Shown: positions 24,002 through 32,692 of the stretch, piece after piece
Layout: each line of letters begins with the position of its first letter
Numbering within the stretch: the first letter of the stretch is position 1
Source: Aliihoeflea sp023389195
GTDB taxonomy: Bacteria; Pseudomonadota; Alphaproteobacteria; Rhizobiales; Rhizobiaceae
DNA: 64,000 nucleotides
Assembly: GCA_023389195.1 (NCBI GenBank)
Contig: JAEWET010000003.1
Coordinates: 12,784-76,783, forward strand
Direction of reading: 5' to 3'
The notes under the pieces: model-generated
The model's database searches: none
Seen by the model: only the letters and a program-made list of their open reading frames with translations
Told to the model about the DNA's origin: nothing
Made by a program: the position numbers and the translations under genes

Positions 24002-25249
24002 TCAGGTCGCGGTCGAAATCTGCAATTCCGACGAACCGTCGAGCGCATAGATATCGTCGCGGAACTGGACGACGCCGTCGCTCGTCGACCAGGCCGACAC
24101 ATAGCTGAAGTGGACGGGCACCGGATTGGTGACGGCCACGGCCACGTCGGCATCGTTGATGATCGTCTGCTCGAAGCGGTTGCGATCCCAGCCCGGCGTC
24201 TCGCGCAAGATCCAGGTAACGAGATCGCGCACATTCTGGACGCGCACGCAGCCGGAAGAGTGGAACCGTTCCTGATTGGCGAACAGGCTCTGCTGCGGCG
24301 TGTCGTGCATGTAGACGGCATGCGGGTTGTGGAAGTCGATCTTGACGGAAGCCATGGCGTTGATGCGGCCCGGGTCCTGCCGGAAACGCAGCTTCGCAGC
24401 CTCTTCCGTCTGCCAGTTGATGGTCAGCGGATCGACCTCGCCATTGGGGCCGAGAATGCGGATGCCGTTTTCGGTCAGGTAGTTCGGGTTCTGGCGCATC
24501 AGCGGAATGATGTCGCGGCGAACGATCGACTCCGGCGCATTCCAGTACGGATTGACGATGATCTGGTGAATGTTCGAATCGAGAATGGGCGTCTGGCGAT
24601 CGATCTTGCCGACGACCGCGACGTGACGGCTCACGACACGGCCATTTTCGACTGCCTCGATCTCGGCGGCCGGGATGTTGACCATCACGTAGCGGTTGGC
24701 CGTCGTTCCGACCTTCTCGCCGAGGCGGCCGAGATTTCGCTCGAGCTGGCCAAGGCGCACCTGTGCCGACGCGTTGAGCGAGCGGTAGGTATAAGGACCG
24801 GTGACGCCGTCGGCCGGAATGCCGTGGCGGTTCTGGAAGCGCTTCAAGGCCGCATCGACATAGGAATCGAAAGACGGCGACATCCCTGCCCGCTCGGACA
24901 GATCGCCTGAGATCATCAGGCGCTGGCGCAGCACGTCCACATCCGGATCGACGACACCGAGCTGCAGCTTCTTCTGGTCGGGAACCATCGGCCAGCCGCC
25001 GCGGGCGGCAATGTCCTGATAACGGACGATCGCGTCCTGCAGGTAGACGAGCGTGTCGGGGCTGAAGATCGGGCGGGTGGTCGCAACCTGCCCGCCATCG
25101 GAAACCTGCGCGTCGAACTGGTCGCCCCAGCCACGGCGGTTCGAATTCAGGATCGAATCGATCACGTTCTGCGCATGGGCGCTTTGCGACACGGCGGCGG
25201 CCGCAAGGGCGGACGCACCGGTGAGAAAGGTTCTGCGGCTGGTTTTCAT
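24002..25249 (-). CDS. ldtP: L,D-transpeptidase with peptidoglycan-binding domain (LdtP-like)
   Basis: 415 residues from the ATG at 25249. The N-terminus has a twin-arginine signal (TSRRTFLTGASALAAAA, cut near AHA), so it is exported folded. A PG_binding_1-type segment lies around residues 125-165 (YVDAALKRFQNRHGIPADG). The YkuD domain follows (~190-360) with the catalytic end motif FHSSGCVRVQN, Cys being the nucleophile, and an upstream YMHDTP. It forms 3-3 cross-links in peptidoglycan. Its regulator ldtR is encoded 303 bases upstream on the same strand, the pairing known from Liberibacter and Sinorhizobium. The gene symbol rests on that pairing. Confidence 0.88.
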   Translation of the reverse strand: MKTSRRTFLTGASALAAAAVSQSAHAQNVIDSILNSNRRGWGDQFDAQVSDGGQVATTRPIFSPDTLVYLQDAIVRYQDIAARGGWPMVPDQKKLQLGVVDPDVDVLRQRLMISGDLSERAGMSPSFDSYVDAALKRFQNRHGIPADGVTGPYTYRSLNASAQVRLGQLERNLGRLGEKVGTTANRYVMVNIPAAEIEAVENGRVVSRHVAVVGKIDRQTPILDSNIHQIIVNPYWNAPESIVRRDIIPLMRQNPNYLTENGIRILGPNGEVDPLTINWQTEEAAKLRFRQDPGRINAMASVKIDFHNPHAVYMHDTPQQSLFANQERFHSSGCVRVQNVRDLVTWILRETPGWDRNRFEQTIINDADVAVAVTNPVPVHFSYVSAWSTSDGVVQFRDDIYALDGSSELQISTAT

Positions 25250-25552
25250 CTTCTGTCCCGACGCTTCAAGATATGACGGCGCAAGCACGCGCGGTGCGAA
25301 GGGTCGAGACTAGTGGGTTAACCTTAACGAAACGCCACCATCCCCGACCCGTGGATTCGGTCGAAATACCGGATGGCGTCCGGTCACATTCCAATATGGC
25401 GGCTTCGTGACCGTCGGGAAGCTTCGACGGAGGTGTTGCAGTTCGACGACACCTGCGTGGAGCCGTCCTAGCCCCGCCGCGGATCGGACACCACCTCGAA
25501 GGGTGCGTCCGATGCGCCGGCGTCGGCGATAGTCGAGAGGCGTCGCCTCGCC
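25250..25552. promoter_or_regulatory. Intergenic region between ldtR and the L,D-transpeptidase gene
   Basis: 303 bases without a convincing gene. It should hold the transpeptidase promoter on the minus strand. The most notable sequence is GGTTAACCTTAAC at 25316-25328, a palindromic GGTTAACC with a partly repeated half, about 65 bases from the start codon; it is a candidate regulator site but not a TTAA-N7-TTAA CtrA box. A 6-bp hairpin (AGGTGT...ACACCT) lies near 25430-25453. The remainder is featureless. Confidence 0.35.
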
Positions 25553-26068
25553 TTACATGCGGTAGGCGATGGTGTCGTTCCAGAAACGGTCGAGGCGCTG
25601 GAGAGCCTTGTTCATCTGCTGGAATTCGTCCTGGCCGATACCGCCGACCTTCTCGATCGAGCCGATATGGCGATCATAGAGCGCGCCGACCAGATCGGCG
25701 ATCTCGCGGCCCTTCGGCGTCAGGCTGACGCGGACCGAACGACGGTCGATGCGCGAGCGCTGGTGGTTGATGAAGTCGAGATCGACGAGCTTCTTCAGAT
25801 TGTAGGAGACGTTCGAGCCCAGATAGTAGCCGCGCGAGCGCAATTCGCCGGCAGTCAGTTCCGAAGAACCGATGTTGAAGAGCAGCAGCGCCTGGATGGC
25901 ATTGATGTCGCTGCGGCCGTTGCGGTCGAACTCGTCCTTGATGACATCAAGAAGACGGCGGTGCAGCCGCTCGACGAGCTGAAGAGATTCGAGGTAGAGC
26001 GAGCGAATGGAATCGCCGCGGTCTTCGTTCATCTGGACGTTCTTCGACGTCGTACGCGAATTGATCAT
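25553..26068 (-). CDS. ldtR: MarR-type transcriptional regulator LdtR
   Basis: 171 residues from the ATG at 26068 (AGAGG eight bases upstream). Winged-helix core around residues 55-125: ELTAGELRSRGYYLGSNVSY, LKKLVDLDFINHQRSRIDRR for recognition helix and wing, then VSLTPKGREIADL. This matches LdtR of Candidatus Liberibacter asiaticus and Sinorhizobium, which controls an adjacent L,D-transpeptidase gene and responds to small aromatic ligands. The downstream L,D-transpeptidase supports the call. Confidence 0.88.
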   Translation of the reverse strand: MINSRTTSKNVQMNEDRGDSIRSLYLESLQLVERLHRRLLDVIKDEFDRNGRSDINAIQALLLFNIGSSELTAGELRSRGYYLGSNVSYNLKKLVDLDFINHQRSRIDRRSVRVSLTPKGREIADLVGALYDRHIGSIEKVGGIGQDEFQQMNKALQRLDRFWNDTIAYRM

Positions 26069-26165
26069 GGTCGTGCCTCTCGTTAAACGCCGGTGACTTT
26101 GTTTTTGATCTCACCTTGGGCACGACCCTAACCAATGCATCTAAAATTCGACTTAAACCGCAGGC

Positions 26166-26217
26166 TTAACATGAGCTTACCGGGAACTCCCGGATTTCAG
26201 GGTTAAGCTGCGGTTAG
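26166..26217. promoter_or_regulatory. Two CtrA-like boxes and a hairpin upstream of ldtR
   Basis: TTAA-N7-TTACC at 26166-26181 and TTAA-N7-TTAG at 26203-26217 each differ by one base from the CtrA consensus TTAA-N7-TTAA. They also form an inverted repeat (GCTTAAC at 26164-26170, GTTAAGC at 26202-26208) around a CCGGG-AACT-CCCGG hairpin at 26180-26193. The hairpin may instead end transcription of the membrane-protein gene that stops at 26228. Distance to the ldtR start is about 100-150 bases. Confidence 0.4.
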
Positions 26218-26227
26218 ACCGAAAGGT

Positions 26228-26647
26228 TCATTTTTCCTCTCTGCGGCGCTTTGCCCAGCGATGCAGCCGGAAACCGGCATAAACCACTACCGTCAGCGCA
26301 TGGACGATGAGCACGAGATCGCGGCGGCCGTAGAGTTCGGGAAAGCCGGCATACATGACCGTCTCGGACACAGCGCATACGAACCAGATCACCGGCCCCC
26401 ACGATGCCAGCATCCAAAGCCCGCTGGCGGCGAAGGGATAGAGCACCGCCAGACAGACGGCCGCGACCTGCCAGTGGACCGGCATCAGGTCGAAACGCCA
26501 GGTCAGCCCGTCATAAAAGCCGAGAAGCCTGATCCAGTAGAGAAGGCCGAGCCCGGCGCAAAGCGCAGCAACCGCGCGCAGGAACGTCTCGAACATCGTT
26601 TCGGAGGCCGACAGGCGCGGCAGGGCCGAATGAATGGACTGGATCAC
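26228..26647 (-). CDS. Small four-helix membrane protein (DUF6163-like)
   Basis: 139 residues from the GTG at 26647, which has AAGG ten bases upstream; an ATG at 26719 upstream or 26596 downstream are alternatives. Four hydrophobic segments are visible, starting AVAALCAGLGLLYWIRLLG and including WQVAAVCLAVLYPFAASGLW. The C-terminus is strongly basic (RLHRWAKRRREE). It resembles the DUF6163 proteins found near hemB in rhizobia, by memory. Function unknown. It is divergent from hemB. Confidence 0.6.
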   Translation of the reverse strand: MIQSIHSALPRLSASETMFETFLRAVAALCAGLGLLYWIRLLGFYDGLTWRFDLMPVHWQVAAVCLAVLYPFAASGLWMLASWGPVIWFVCAVSETVMYAGFPELYGRRDLVLIVHALTVVVYAGFRLHRWAKRRREEK

Positions 26648-26743
26648 GGATCGGCGACCTTCAGATGTTGAAACCGGCTGGGTGAGACGGGTTGGACCCG
26701 CATTCGGCCCATGATACATCCCGCGCTATCAGGAGACGCCATC

Positions 26744-27775
26744 ATGAACAAGATCACCCGCCCTGTTGCCACCACCTTGCGCACGGTCGACGAAATCACC
26801 GGCGGCCGGCGTCTGCGGCGGATGCGCAAGGCGGACTGGTCGCGGCGCATGGTGCAGGAAACGCGCCTGACGGTCGACGACCTGATCTGGCCGATCTTCG
26901 TGGTCGATGGCGAAAAGCGCCGCGATCCCCTCCCCTCGATGCCCGGCATCGAACGCTATTCGGTCGACGTCGCCGTCGAGGAGGCCAGGCGTGCCGCGCA
27001 GCTCGGCATTCCCGCGCTCGCCATATTCCCCAATGTCGACATCGCGCTTCGCGACCAGACCGGCTCGCACATTCTCGACCCGGACAATCTGATCAACCGC
27101 GTCACCCGCGCGATCAAGCAGGCGGTGCCCGAGATCGGAATCATCACGGACGCCGCGCTCGACCCGTTCACCAGTCACGGCCATGACGGCATCCTGCGCG
27201 ACGGCGTCATCGTCAATGACGAGACCGTGGCGCAGGTCGCCGCCGCATCCGTGCTGCAGGCAGCGGCAGGCGCCGACATCGTCGCGCCGTCGGACATGAT
27301 GGACGGGCGGATCGGCGCGGTGCGCGATGCGCTCGATGCGGCCGGCTACCAGGATGTCGCGATCATGTCCTATGCGACCAAATTCTCGTCGGCCTTCTAC
27401 GGCCCTTATCGCGAGGCGATCGGCACGAGCGGGCTTCTGAAGGGCGACAAGAAGACCTACTACCTCGACCCGGCGAACGCCGCCGAGGCGATCCGCGAGA
27501 CCGAACAGGACGTGATCGAGGGCGCGGACATGATCATGGTCAAGCCCGGCATGCCCTATCTCGACATCATCCGGCAGTTGAAAGACGAGTTCGCGCTGCC
27601 GACCTTCGCCTATCAGGTGTCAGGCGAATATTCGATGATCGAGGCGGCCGCAGCCAATGGCTGGATCGACGGAGAGCGCGCCATGATGGAGAGCCTGCTC
27701 TCGTTCAAACGCGCGGGCTGCGACGGCATCCTGACCTATTTCGCGCCGCGCGTGGCGCAGATCCTCAAGGGCTGA
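26744..27775 (+). CDS. hemB: Delta-aminolevulinic acid dehydratase (porphobilinogen synthase)
   Basis: 343 residues from the ATG at 26744, chosen for AGGAGA seven bases upstream; an in-frame ATG at 26711 is unsupported. The two Schiff-base lysines are in SYATKFSSAFYGPYREA (~residue 208) and MIMVKPGMPYLDI (~260). The metal-binding segment reads DAALDPFTSHGHDG, with no cysteines, so it is the Mg-type rather than the Zn-type enzyme. It makes porphobilinogen for heme, cobalamin and related tetrapyrroles. Its stop abuts that of the diguanylate cyclase gene (TGATCA). Confidence 0.96.
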   Translation: MNKITRPVATTLRTVDEITGGRRLRRMRKADWSRRMVQETRLTVDDLIWPIFVVDGEKRRDPLPSMPGIERYSVDVAVEEARRAAQLGIPALAIFPNVDIALRDQTGSHILDPDNLINRVTRAIKQAVPEIGIITDAALDPFTSHGHDGILRDGVIVNDETVAQVAAASVLQAAAGADIVAPSDMMDGRIGAVRDALDAAGYQDVAIMSYATKFSSAFYGPYREAIGTSGLLKGDKKTYYLDPANAAEAIRETEQDVIEGADMIMVKPGMPYLDIIRQLKDEFALPTFAYQVSGEYSMIEAAAANGWIDGERAMMESLLSFKRAGCDGILTYFAPRVAQILKG

Positions 27776-28882
27776 TCAGGCCGCGCGGCGCAGTTCGACG
27801 CGATTGCGGCCATTGTTCTTGGCGTCGTAGAGCGCATCGTCCGCCGCCTTGAAGACGGTCGGGAAGACCACGCCGGCCTTGTCCGCGCCGCTGACGCCGA
27901 TGCTGACCGTGACCTCGAGATCGGTTCCTTCCACTGCGAGCGACTGACCGGCGACGCTCTGGCGGATACGCTCGGCGACGCGTTCGGCCACACGAAGCGA
28001 CGTCGCGGGCATCAGCACCGCGATCTCCTCGCCGCCATAGCGCGCAACGATGTCGGTCTGTCTGGTCTCGGCCTTGACGATGGCCGCGATCGAGGCGAGC
28101 ACGCGGTCGCCTGCGAGATGTCCGAAACGATCATTGATCGACTTGAACCGATCGACATCGACGAGCAGCATCGCGAAAGGCGATCCCTTGGCGCGTGCGC
28201 TTTCGCTGATCCGGTAGGCCAGGCGGTCGAAGGTGCGTCGGTTGGCGAGCGCGGTCAGGGCGTCGGTGCTGGCTTCGGTCTGCAGCTCCTCCTCACGCCG
28301 GAAGTGCCGGTCCTCGCGTGCCAGGAACGCGCCGAGCAGGAGGATGCCGAGGACGGCATTGGTGACGAGGGGGATTGCGGCCGTCTGCACCACCGAAACG
28401 GCGGTCTGCCGAGGCAGTAATGCAAGGCAGGCAAGGACCGAGCAGATCGCGAGCGACAGGACCAGCAACTGCTCGGCATTGGGCGTGCGGCCCTTCCAGA
28501 TGCGATGGAACACGTAGCCGATGCTCGACGCCATCGCGATCGCCGCCAGTCCCGTCACGGCGCCCGCGCCGCCCTGGATCATCCGGAAGATGCCCATGAT
28601 GCAGGCCGCTATGATGGTCGCGACCAGTCCGCCGAAGGGCGCGGCCAAGGCTGCCATCACCGTGCGCGAGTCGAGTTGAACGCCCTCCGGCGTGCGGATC
28701 GGGTCCGCCATCGACAGGACGCCGGCAAGTCCGAACAGAAGCCCGATCATCACGCTGCGGCCGCCGAACTTCGGAGCGTGACGCAGGAGCGTCGAATAGG
28801 CCATCACCACCAGTGCCATCAGGCCGGCATTGTGCAGAAGGCTGAGAAAGATTTCGCTCGGGGCGTAAGACACTGGGCACAT
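27776..28882 (-). CDS. Membrane diguanylate cyclase (5TMR-LYT + GGDEF)
   Basis: 368 residues. Residues ~10-195 form a 5TM-5TMR_LYT-type sensor (IGLLFGLAGVLSMADPIRTP, ATIIAACIMGIFRMIQGG). The GGDEF domain spans ~205-365: substrate residues in LLVDVDRFKSINDRFGHLAGD and the active loop ARYGGEEIAVLM, a GGEEI variant. An RxxD inhibitory site (RQTD) lies five residues before it, so product inhibition by c-di-GMP is expected. c-di-GMP commonly controls surface polysaccharides, but any link with the locus at 1-9234 is speculation. Confidence 0.9.
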   Translation of the reverse strand: MCPVSYAPSEIFLSLLHNAGLMALVVMAYSTLLRHAPKFGGRSVMIGLLFGLAGVLSMADPIRTPEGVQLDSRTVMAALAAPFGGLVATIIAACIMGIFRMIQGGAGAVTGLAAIAMASSIGYVFHRIWKGRTPNAEQLLVLSLAICSVLACLALLPRQTAVSVVQTAAIPLVTNAVLGILLLGAFLAREDRHFRREEELQTEASTDALTALANRRTFDRLAYRISESARAKGSPFAMLLVDVDRFKSINDRFGHLAGDRVLASIAAIVKAETRQTDIVARYGGEEIAVLMPATSLRVAERVAERIRQSVAGQSLAVEGTDLEVTVSIGVSGADKAGVVFPTVFKAADDALYDAKNNGRNRVELRRAA

Positions 28883-29015
28883 TCTCCTGCAACCACGCCT
28901 AGCAATGGCAGCTTTCCGTTTTTTCGATCAGATCGATAAAATTTGAATGAATCGCCCGGCTTGCGATCACGGTTGCGCGATCCCATCTTGATCACGGCAG
29001 CAAAGGAACGATCCC

Positions 29016-29501
29016 ATGAACACGACCTCATCGTCCGACCGCATCCATGACGGCGAAATTCTCAACGATCGCCTCGACGATGCACGCGTCTATGACGGCG
29101 TGCGCACGCGGCGCATCCTGGCTTTCTGCATCGACTATCTGATCGTCGGTCTCCTGATGATCGTTCCCGCCATCGTCATCGGCCTGCTCGGGGTGCTGAC
29201 GCTCGGACTCGGCTGGATGCTCTACGGCATCCTCTTTCCCGTCGTCGCGCTCGGCTATATCTGGTGGACGCTCGGCGGAGCCTCGCAGGCGACCGTGGGC
29301 ATGAACATGATGAACATCCGTCTCGAACGGCTGGATGGCGGACGCATCGACGGACCGCTTGCTGTGCTTCATTCGGTGCTGTTCTGGGCGGGCAACGTCA
29401 TCCTGACGCCGTTCATCCTGCTGGCCACGCTGTTCCTCGACCGCAAGCGGGCCGTTCACGACCTGCTGCTCGGCACCGTGGTCACGCGCACCGACCGTTA
29501 A
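29016..29501 (+). CDS. RDD family membrane protein
   Basis: 161 residues with AAGGA nine bases before the ATG. The RDD pattern is intact: RRILAFCIDYLIVGLLMIV with the Arg and Asp in the first helix, a second helix region (GYIWWTLGGASQATVGM), and the final DRKRAVHDLLLGTVV. Function of the family is poorly known; some members are linked to ion homeostasis. It precedes bpt by 88 bases on the same strand. Confidence 0.82.
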   Translation: MNTTSSSDRIHDGEILNDRLDDARVYDGVRTRRILAFCIDYLIVGLLMIVPAIVIGLLGVLTLGLGWMLYGILFPVVALGYIWWTLGGASQATVGMNMMNIRLERLDGGRIDGPLAVLHSVLFWAGNVILTPFILLATLFLDRKRAVHDLLLGTVVTRTDR

Positions 29502-29589
29502 GCGGAACTTGATGTCGCGCGGCTTGCCAACCGACGCGACTGGGGATTTCATATCCCGATCGCGGCAATCCATTCCGACTCGACGGTCA

Positions 29590-30336
29590 ATGACGCACCA
29601 GCCTACGCAGTCACCGCAATTCTTCCTGACGGCGCCATCGCCCTGCCCTTACATCGAGGGCGAGTTCGAGCGGAAGGTGTTCACGCATCTGGTGGGCGAC
29701 AAGGCGCCGGAGATGAACGACCTCCTGACGCAAGGCGGCTTTCGCCGTTCGCAGAACATTGCCTATCGGCCGGCCTGCGAGACGTGTCGGGCCTGCGTTT
29801 CCGTGCGGATACTCGCCAACGAGTTCCAGCCGACGAAGAACATGAAGCGCGTCTCGGCGCGCAATTCCGACCTCATCGGCGCCGAGCACAAGGCCGAACC
29901 GTCGAGCGAGCAGTACTCTCTCTTCCGCACCTATCTCGACGCCCGTCACAAGCGCGGCGGCATGTCCGACATGACGGTGCTCGACTATGCAATGATGGTC
30001 GAGGACACCCACGTCGACACGCGGGTGATCGAGTATCGCAGACGCGGTCCCGACAGCTTCATCACCGGCAAGGGCCAGGGCGAGCTCATAGCGGTCGCCC
30101 TCTCGGACCGGATGGGCGACGGCCTTTCGATGGTCTACTCGTTCTTCCACCCGGACATGGAGGACCGTTCGCTCGGCACCTTCATGATCCTCGACCACAT
30201 CCAGCGCGCCAGGGCGCTTGGACTGCCGCACGTCTATCTGGGCTACTGGGTCAATGGCTCGCGCAAGATGGGCTACAAGGTGCGCTTCAAGCCACAGGAA
30301 CATCTCGGGCCCCAGGGCTGGGACCGCGTCGAATAG
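29590..30336 (+). CDS. bpt: Aspartate/glutamate leucyltransferase (N-end rule)
   Basis: 248 residues from the ATG at 29590; longer in-frame starts exist but lack support. The N-terminal ATE domain has the cysteine motif ACETCRACVSVRI (~residue 62), the C-terminal domain has YDARHKRGGMSD-type sequence (LDARHKRGGMSDM) and YLGYWVNGSRKMGYK. It transfers Leu from Leu-tRNA to N-terminal Asp or Glu of proteins, marking them for ClpS-ClpAP. Length and motifs match the Bpt family rather than eukaryotic arginyltransferases. Confidence 0.93.
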   Translation: MTHQPTQSPQFFLTAPSPCPYIEGEFERKVFTHLVGDKAPEMNDLLTQGGFRRSQNIAYRPACETCRACVSVRILANEFQPTKNMKRVSARNSDLIGAEHKAEPSSEQYSLFRTYLDARHKRGGMSDMTVLDYAMMVEDTHVDTRVIEYRRRGPDSFITGKGQGELIAVALSDRMGDGLSMVYSFFHPDMEDRSLGTFMILDHIQRARALGLPHVYLGYWVNGSRKMGYKVRFKPQEHLGPQGWDRVE

Positions 30337-30342
30337 ATCGGG

Positions 30343-31848
30343 TTACTCGGCCGCTTGGCGCGGAATGATGTCCTCGCCCGGCCGGTCGGGCTGGTCGGGT
30401 GCCGTTTCGCAGCCGAGGTCGGGGAAGACGACGATGCGCTTGCCCGTGAGGTCGGTGCGCACGACGATCAGATCGCGCTCTTCGAAATAGGTCAAAAGGC
30501 GTCGTGCGCGGTTGGCCGAATGGCTGCCATAGGCACGTGCCAGCGCTGCGTTGCTCGGGCACGGTCGTCCCTCGACCGCCGCCAGCGCGATGATCAGGAA
30601 GATCGGCTGGATGTCCTCCGCCAGATCCTTCGACAGGTCGAGCGCGATCCTCCATGCGTCGCTCGCCGCCGTTTCCTCGCACACCCCGGTCCGGGCGATC
30701 GCCAGCCGGCGCTTGAACTCCGGCAGATCGACCGCGCTGCCCGGCACGCGCCGGATGCGGCAGCGCACGAGGAAATCCTGGTAAAGCACGGCCACCGTTC
30801 GGAACGGCAGTTCCGGATCATCGGCGATCTCGCGCATGACGAGGTCCAGCAGGCGCTCGCGCTCGACCTTGTCTATCTCCGGAAAAAGGGCCTGGACCGG
30901 CTCTTCGGCCGTCTCGCGCGGGCGCGACAACTGCTCGAGGATGTCGGCCGTCGGCGTGGGCGGCGGCGGGGGCCGGCGCACCGGTGCGCGCACTTCCTCG
31001 GGTCCTCGCTGGAAGATCAGGTCGCGCGCCTCGTCGCTCGTTTCGGGCAGCGGCATCAGCTTCGGGCTGACCGATCGCGCGGACGTCTCCACCGTACCGA
31101 TCGTCACCGGCATCGGCCGGCGCGAGACGGCGGGGCCGAGCGCGACGAAGGAGCCGCGCTGCAGGTCGCGGAACTGCTCGGCCTGCCGACGGTCCATGCC
31201 GAGAAGGTCTGCGGCTCGCGCCATGTCGATGTCGAGGAAGGTGCGGCCCATCAGGAAGTTCGACGCCTCGGCCGCGACGTTCTTGGCAAGCTTGGCAAGG
31301 CGCTGCGTGGCGATGACGCCCGCAAGGCCGCGCTTGCGGCCGCGGCACATCAGGTTCGTCATCGCGCCGAGCGAAACGCGACGCGCCTCGTCCGACACCT
31401 CGCCCGCCGCCGCCGGCGCAAAGAGCTGCGCCTCGTCGACCACCACCAGAACCGGATACCAATGCTCGCGCTCGGCATCGAACATGCCGTTGAGAAACGC
31501 GGCGGCGGCCTTCATCTGCTGGTCCGCATCGAGCCCTTCGAGGTTGACCACCACCGAAACCCGGTGCTGGCGGATGCGGCCCGCGATCCGCACGAGCTCG
31601 GCCTCGGTGCGCGCGGCATCGACAACGACATGGCCGAACTTGTCGGCCAGCGTAACAAAGTCGCCCTCCGGATCGATGATGCACTGCTGCACCCACGGCG
31701 CGCTTTGTTCGAGCAGCCTACGAAGAAGATGCGACTTGCCGGAACCGGAATTGCCCTGCACGAGCAGACGCGTGGCGAGCAACTCCTCCAGGTCCATCAT
31801 GGCCGGCGCGCCGTGCGCGCCCTTGCCCATATCGATGCCGACTTTCAA
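30343..31848 (-). CDS. HerA-like P-loop ATPase (DUF87)
   Basis: 501 residues. Walker A VQGNSGSGKSHLLRRLLE at ~30-47 and Walker B VLVVVDEAQLF at ~134-144, with an arginine-rich region after (CRGRKRGLAGVIATQR). This is the HerA/FtsK-type pumping ATPase fold. A NurA nuclease partner is not present nearby. The middle is Pro-rich (VRRPPPPPTPT) and the C-terminus contains helical DNA-binding-like sequence. It is convergent with bpt, stops six bases apart. A role in DNA translocation or repair is inferred from family only. Confidence 0.8.
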   Translation of the reverse strand: MKVGIDMGKGAHGAPAMMDLEELLATRLLVQGNSGSGKSHLLRRLLEQSAPWVQQCIIDPEGDFVTLADKFGHVVVDAARTEAELVRIAGRIRQHRVSVVVNLEGLDADQQMKAAAAFLNGMFDAEREHWYPVLVVVDEAQLFAPAAAGEVSDEARRVSLGAMTNLMCRGRKRGLAGVIATQRLAKLAKNVAAEASNFLMGRTFLDIDMARAADLLGMDRRQAEQFRDLQRGSFVALGPAVSRRPMPVTIGTVETSARSVSPKLMPLPETSDEARDLIFQRGPEEVRAPVRRPPPPPTPTADILEQLSRPRETAEEPVQALFPEIDKVERERLLDLVMREIADDPELPFRTVAVLYQDFLVRCRIRRVPGSAVDLPEFKRRLAIARTGVCEETAASDAWRIALDLSKDLAEDIQPIFLIIALAAVEGRPCPSNAALARAYGSHSANRARRLLTYFEERDLIVVRTDLTGKRIVVFPDLGCETAPDQPDRPGEDIIPRQAAE

Positions 31849-31941
31849 TGCAAATCTCCGATCAGAGCAGCCCTTCTATCATCCGTGCGCATGGATGCGG
31901 GGGTGCTTGCCGCGCAATCCACAACTCGCTGCGCCAACAAA

Positions 31942-31964
31942 AAGGCCCGCCGAGGCGGGCCCTT
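31942..31964. terminator. Terminator hairpin after the flavin oxidase-like gene
   Basis: GGCCCGC (31944-31950) pairs with GCGGGCC (31955-31961) around CGAG, preceded by an A-run on the plus strand that becomes a T-run for transcripts of the minus-strand gene ending at 31986. Confidence 0.8.
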
Positions 31965-31985
31965 CCAGAATCGCTCCGGGCAAGC

Positions 31986-32462
31986 CTAGAGCTTCACCTT
32001 CTCATTGTCGCCCATGTCCGGTCGGCTGTCCGATACGGCGGCAGTGAGCATCTTGATGTAGCTGACGACCGTGCCGGGGCTGTCCCAGTATTGCGCATCG
32101 TTCGGCGTGACCTTCAGGACACGGATCGAAGGGTCCTCGGGGTCGTCCCACCAGGCCTTCGCCGGCGTCGACCAGAGTTCCTTGATCTTCGCGCGATCGT
32201 TGGAGACGGCCGCTCGTCCGGTGACCGAGACATATTTCTGGTCGCCGGCATCGGCGAAGAACAGGCCGACATGCGGGTCGCGCTGGATTTCGTCGTCCTT
32301 GTGGCTTTCGGCATCGGTCAGGAAATAGATCGCATGCTCCTCGCGCTCCAGATGCGCGGCCATCGGGCGGGCCCGGATGTCCTGCCCATCCTTCGTGGCA
32401 AGCATGCAAAAGCCGATCTTCTTCATCAGCTTCCAGACATGGTCGATCTTGTCGTCGCTCAT
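31986..32462 (-). CDS. Pyridoxamine 5'-phosphate oxidase-like (general stress protein 26 type)
   Basis: 158 residues from the ATG at 32462 (AGAGGA six bases upstream); a longer in-frame extension is rejected. The split-barrel FMN fold is indicated by MKKIGFCMLATKDGQDIRAR, IYFLTDAESHKDDEI and QKYVSVTGRAAV. General stress 26 proteins bind flavin but the reaction is unknown. It diverges from the sulfate transporter operon, with 230 bases between. Confidence 0.85.
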   Translation of the reverse strand: MSDDKIDHVWKLMKKIGFCMLATKDGQDIRARPMAAHLEREEHAIYFLTDAESHKDDEIQRDPHVGLFFADAGDQKYVSVTGRAAVSNDRAKIKELWSTPAKAWWDDPEDPSIRVLKVTPNDAQYWDSPGTVVSYIKMLTAAVSDSRPDMGDNEKVKL

Positions 32463-32692
32463 CGTATTCCTCTCGGGTTGAATGGAAGCGTCCAACCTCG
32501 CGAGGACACGAGTTGTTCCAACATGCCGAGAGCATCCCAACTCAAATTGGATTCCTTTTCCAGAAATCGGCATGGATATGAAAACTCATCCCATTCTCTT
32601 TGCACTGGCGGCAGTCGCGGACCTTCATGCCGCGCAGTCGCGCGGTTAGATTCCGGTTCCAATCATCCGCCATTTTGACGAGGAAAATTTCA

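Noticed and set aside
22328..24910. An 860-codon plus-strand frame opposite glyA and its neighbours
   Set aside because: It crosses glyA, a terminator and a transpeptidase gene on the other strand and has no recognisable domain; a GC-rich shadow frame.
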